Source: an uncultured Clostridia bacterium (GTDB lineage: Bacteria; Bacillota; Clostridia; TANB77; CAG-508). Taken from it: a DNA stretch of 64,000 nucleotides. The stretch is taken from NCBI GenBank assembly GCA_944390285.1, contig CALXPN010000003.1:50285-114284 (forward strand). Direction: 5' to 3'. Under the pieces are notes generated by a model. The model was not told where the DNA came from. It ran no database searches and saw only the letters and a list, made by a program, of their open reading frames with translations. Position 1 is the stretch's first letter; each line of letters begins with the position of its first letter. The position numbers were made by a program, and so were the translations under genes. Shown in pieces: positions 62,963-64,000 of the stretch.

Positions 62963-63307
62963 TTACATTAATCCTGGTATATTATATTTTCCCAGTGAAG
63001 CAGCTTGTGCTTCATCTACTTTTCTCAATGCCTCATTAATAGCTGTTAGAATTAAATCTTGTAACATTTCTATATCATCTGGATCAACAACTTCTTTAGT
63101 TAATTTTATCTCTTTTATTATCTTATTTCCATTTACTTTTACATACACTGCTCCACCACCAGCTGTAGCTTCAAACTCTCTACTTCCTAATTCTTCTTGT
63201 GATTTTTCCATATCTGCTTGCATTTTTTTAGCTTCTTTCATAAGTTGGTTTATATTCATACCTCCGAAGCCACCCATTCCACCAGGAAATCCTCCTCTTT
63301 TTCCCAT
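62963..63307 (-). CDS. YbaB/EbfC nucleoid-associated protein
   Basis: A 114-residue protein with a Gly-rich start ([15 protein letters not shown]), [34 protein letters not shown] and [20 protein letters not shown]. Family dimers bind DNA without strong sequence preference. Lies between dnaX (20 bases upstream) and recR. Confidence 0.95.
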   Translation of the reverse strand: MGKRGGFPGGMGGFGGMNINQLMKEAKKMQADMEKSQEELGSREFEATAGGGAVYVKVNGNKIIKEIKLTKEVVDPDDIEMLQDLILTAINEALRKVDEAQAASLGKYNIPGLM

Positions 63308-63327
63308 ATTAAAATTCCTCCTTAAAA

Positions 63328-64000
63328 TTATTCTATTATATTTATATCTATTCCTAGATCATTTATTGAATGATTTTTTTCAGTCTCTGTTTTAGAAATA
63401 TTTTTTAAATCTTTATATTTTAAATGTATTTCTTTTCCTGTAATCTTAAATATTTCTTTTAATAAATCATTTTTATTATTTACATCTTCTAATATTTTTT
63501 GATTAAATGATGTTAATCCATTTGGAAATTCAACTTCCCAAACTAAGTCATTTAATTCATTAATTCTAGTATTTATTAAAGATGTATATAACCTAATTTT
63601 CCCATTTCTTTTTAATGCTTCTATTACTTTTTTCCAAATTTCTGAAGTATTTTTTGAAATAGTCTGTTTTACTTCTTTTTTTTCTACTTTTTCTTCTGGT
63701 TTTGGTACAGATTTATTTATATTTAGTGGTTTTCTCTCTGTTTCATTGTTAAGATTTGACAAGTTTAAACTATCCATTTTATTTTCTAAAGCTTCTATTC
63801 TTTTTTCTAATTCTGAACCATATAAATTTGACTCTTTTCTACAAATTTTTATTATTCCTGTTTGAAACATTATAGTTTTTTGAGAAGACCATTTTAAATC
63901 ATTTTCTAGATCAGATAAACTATAAATTATATTTAATAATCTATCTTTTTCAGATATCTCTGCTAATTTTTTTATTTCTTCTAATTCTTCATTAGAATAT
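63328..64000 (-). CDS. dnaX: DnaX, DNA polymerase III gamma/tau subunit (5' part outside window)
   Basis: The C-terminal 223 codons of the clamp loader. The frame continues to the window edge without a stop; the first visible residues ([36 protein letters not shown]) match the domain III collar of DnaX, so the methionine at 63870 is internal. The rest is a charged linker and a tau-like C-terminal domain ([20 protein letters not shown]). Its position before ybaB and recR confirms the call. Confidence 0.92.
   Translation of the reverse strand, partial: YSNEELEEIKKLAEISEKDRLLNIIYSLSDLENDLKWSSQKTIMFQTGIIKICRKESNLYGSELEKRIEALENKMDSLNLSNLNNETERKPLNINKSVPKPEEKVEKKEVKQTISKNTSEIWKKVIEALKRNGKIRLYTSLINTRINELNDLVWEVEFPNGLTSFNQKILEDVNNKNDLLKEIFKITGKEIHLKYKDLKNISKTETEKNHSINDLGIDINIIE

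Noticed and set aside
63328..63870. Separate 180-residue gene starting at 63870
   Set aside because: The frame is open to the window edge and the upstream residues match DnaX domain III, so it is the 3' part of dnaX.
1..64000. CRISPR arrays, tRNA/rRNA genes, prophage, insertion sequences, defence systems
   Set aside because: No regularly spaced identical repeats, no tRNA-like cloverleaf or rRNA stretches, and no transposase, integrase or phage structural proteins were seen on either strand.

Overview
The window is a very AT-rich stretch (roughly a quarter G+C by eye) that reads as the chromosome of an anaerobic, low-G+C Gram-positive bacterium, most likely an uncultured or little-studied member of the Clostridia. 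Reasons: class III (glycyl-radical) ribonucleotide reductase with its activase, an 8Fe ferredoxin, a division/cell wall (dcw) cluster led by mraZ, a MurE with the meso-diaminopimelate motif, two sortases, RicT/YaaT next to holB, and strong AGGAGG-type ribosome binding sites with many TTG starts. I see no phage, insertion sequence, CRISPR array, rRNA or tRNA.

Layout. 1-9.6 kb (minus strand) is the dcw cluster mraZ-rsmH-ftsL, a two-gene MBOAT/SGNH O-acyltransferase cassette bounded by its own terminators, then a class B PBP, murE and mraY (cut by the window edge). The mraZ promoter carries 10-bp-spaced AAGTGG boxes, and a repeat-rich block separates mraZ from rsmH. 9.7-19.2 kb is mixed: a half-size MATE-like protein, a cysteine-less thioredoxin-fold protein, DUF3006 plus a ComEC-like metallo-beta-lactamase protein, an unknown protein with an HQxxH motif, L-lactate dehydrogenase, a PHP phosphoesterase, a DJ-1 protein, an XRE regulator, mscL broken by an A8 tract, a monofunctional glycosyltransferase, a low-molecular-weight phosphatase and a class B sortase. 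19.2-30.3 kb holds an acyl-CoA ligase, a DUF1836 regulator, a REC-GGDEF protein, a membrane-anchored Ig-like protein, a 1276-residue thioester adhesin, a DD-carboxypeptidase and an SH3-CAP protein. 30.3-37.1 kb has rpsU, prs, nrdG, nrdD, a class D sortase and a large acidic coiled-coil protein.

37.2-44.2 kb has an isolated 56-residue membrane peptide gene, a second murE-like ligase, and facing it an operon of an HD protein, a membrane J-like protein, a PASTA PBP and dapF. 44.3-52 kb is a run of minus-strand genes: two-component regulator and kinase, a membrane protein ending in four AT-hooks, signal peptidase I, holB, ricT, a SAH/MTA-type deaminase and ferredoxin. 52-60 kb is one 2670-codon cyclic beta-1,2-glucan synthase-like gene. 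60.2-64 kb has an amidase, a small unknown gene, yvcK, recR, ybaB and the 3' part of dnaX.

The theme is the cell envelope: precursor synthesis (dapF, two murE-type ligases, mraY), polymerisation and cross-linking (glycosyltransferase, two PBPs, carboxypeptidase), remodelling (amidase), decoration (MBOAT/SGNH), surface proteins with sortases, and a large glucan synthase. The least explained parts are the repeat block after mraZ, the acyltransferase cassette inside dcw, the AT-hook membrane protein, the altered MurE paralogue, the thioester adhesin without a canonical sorting motif, and several unusual translation-start arrangements.
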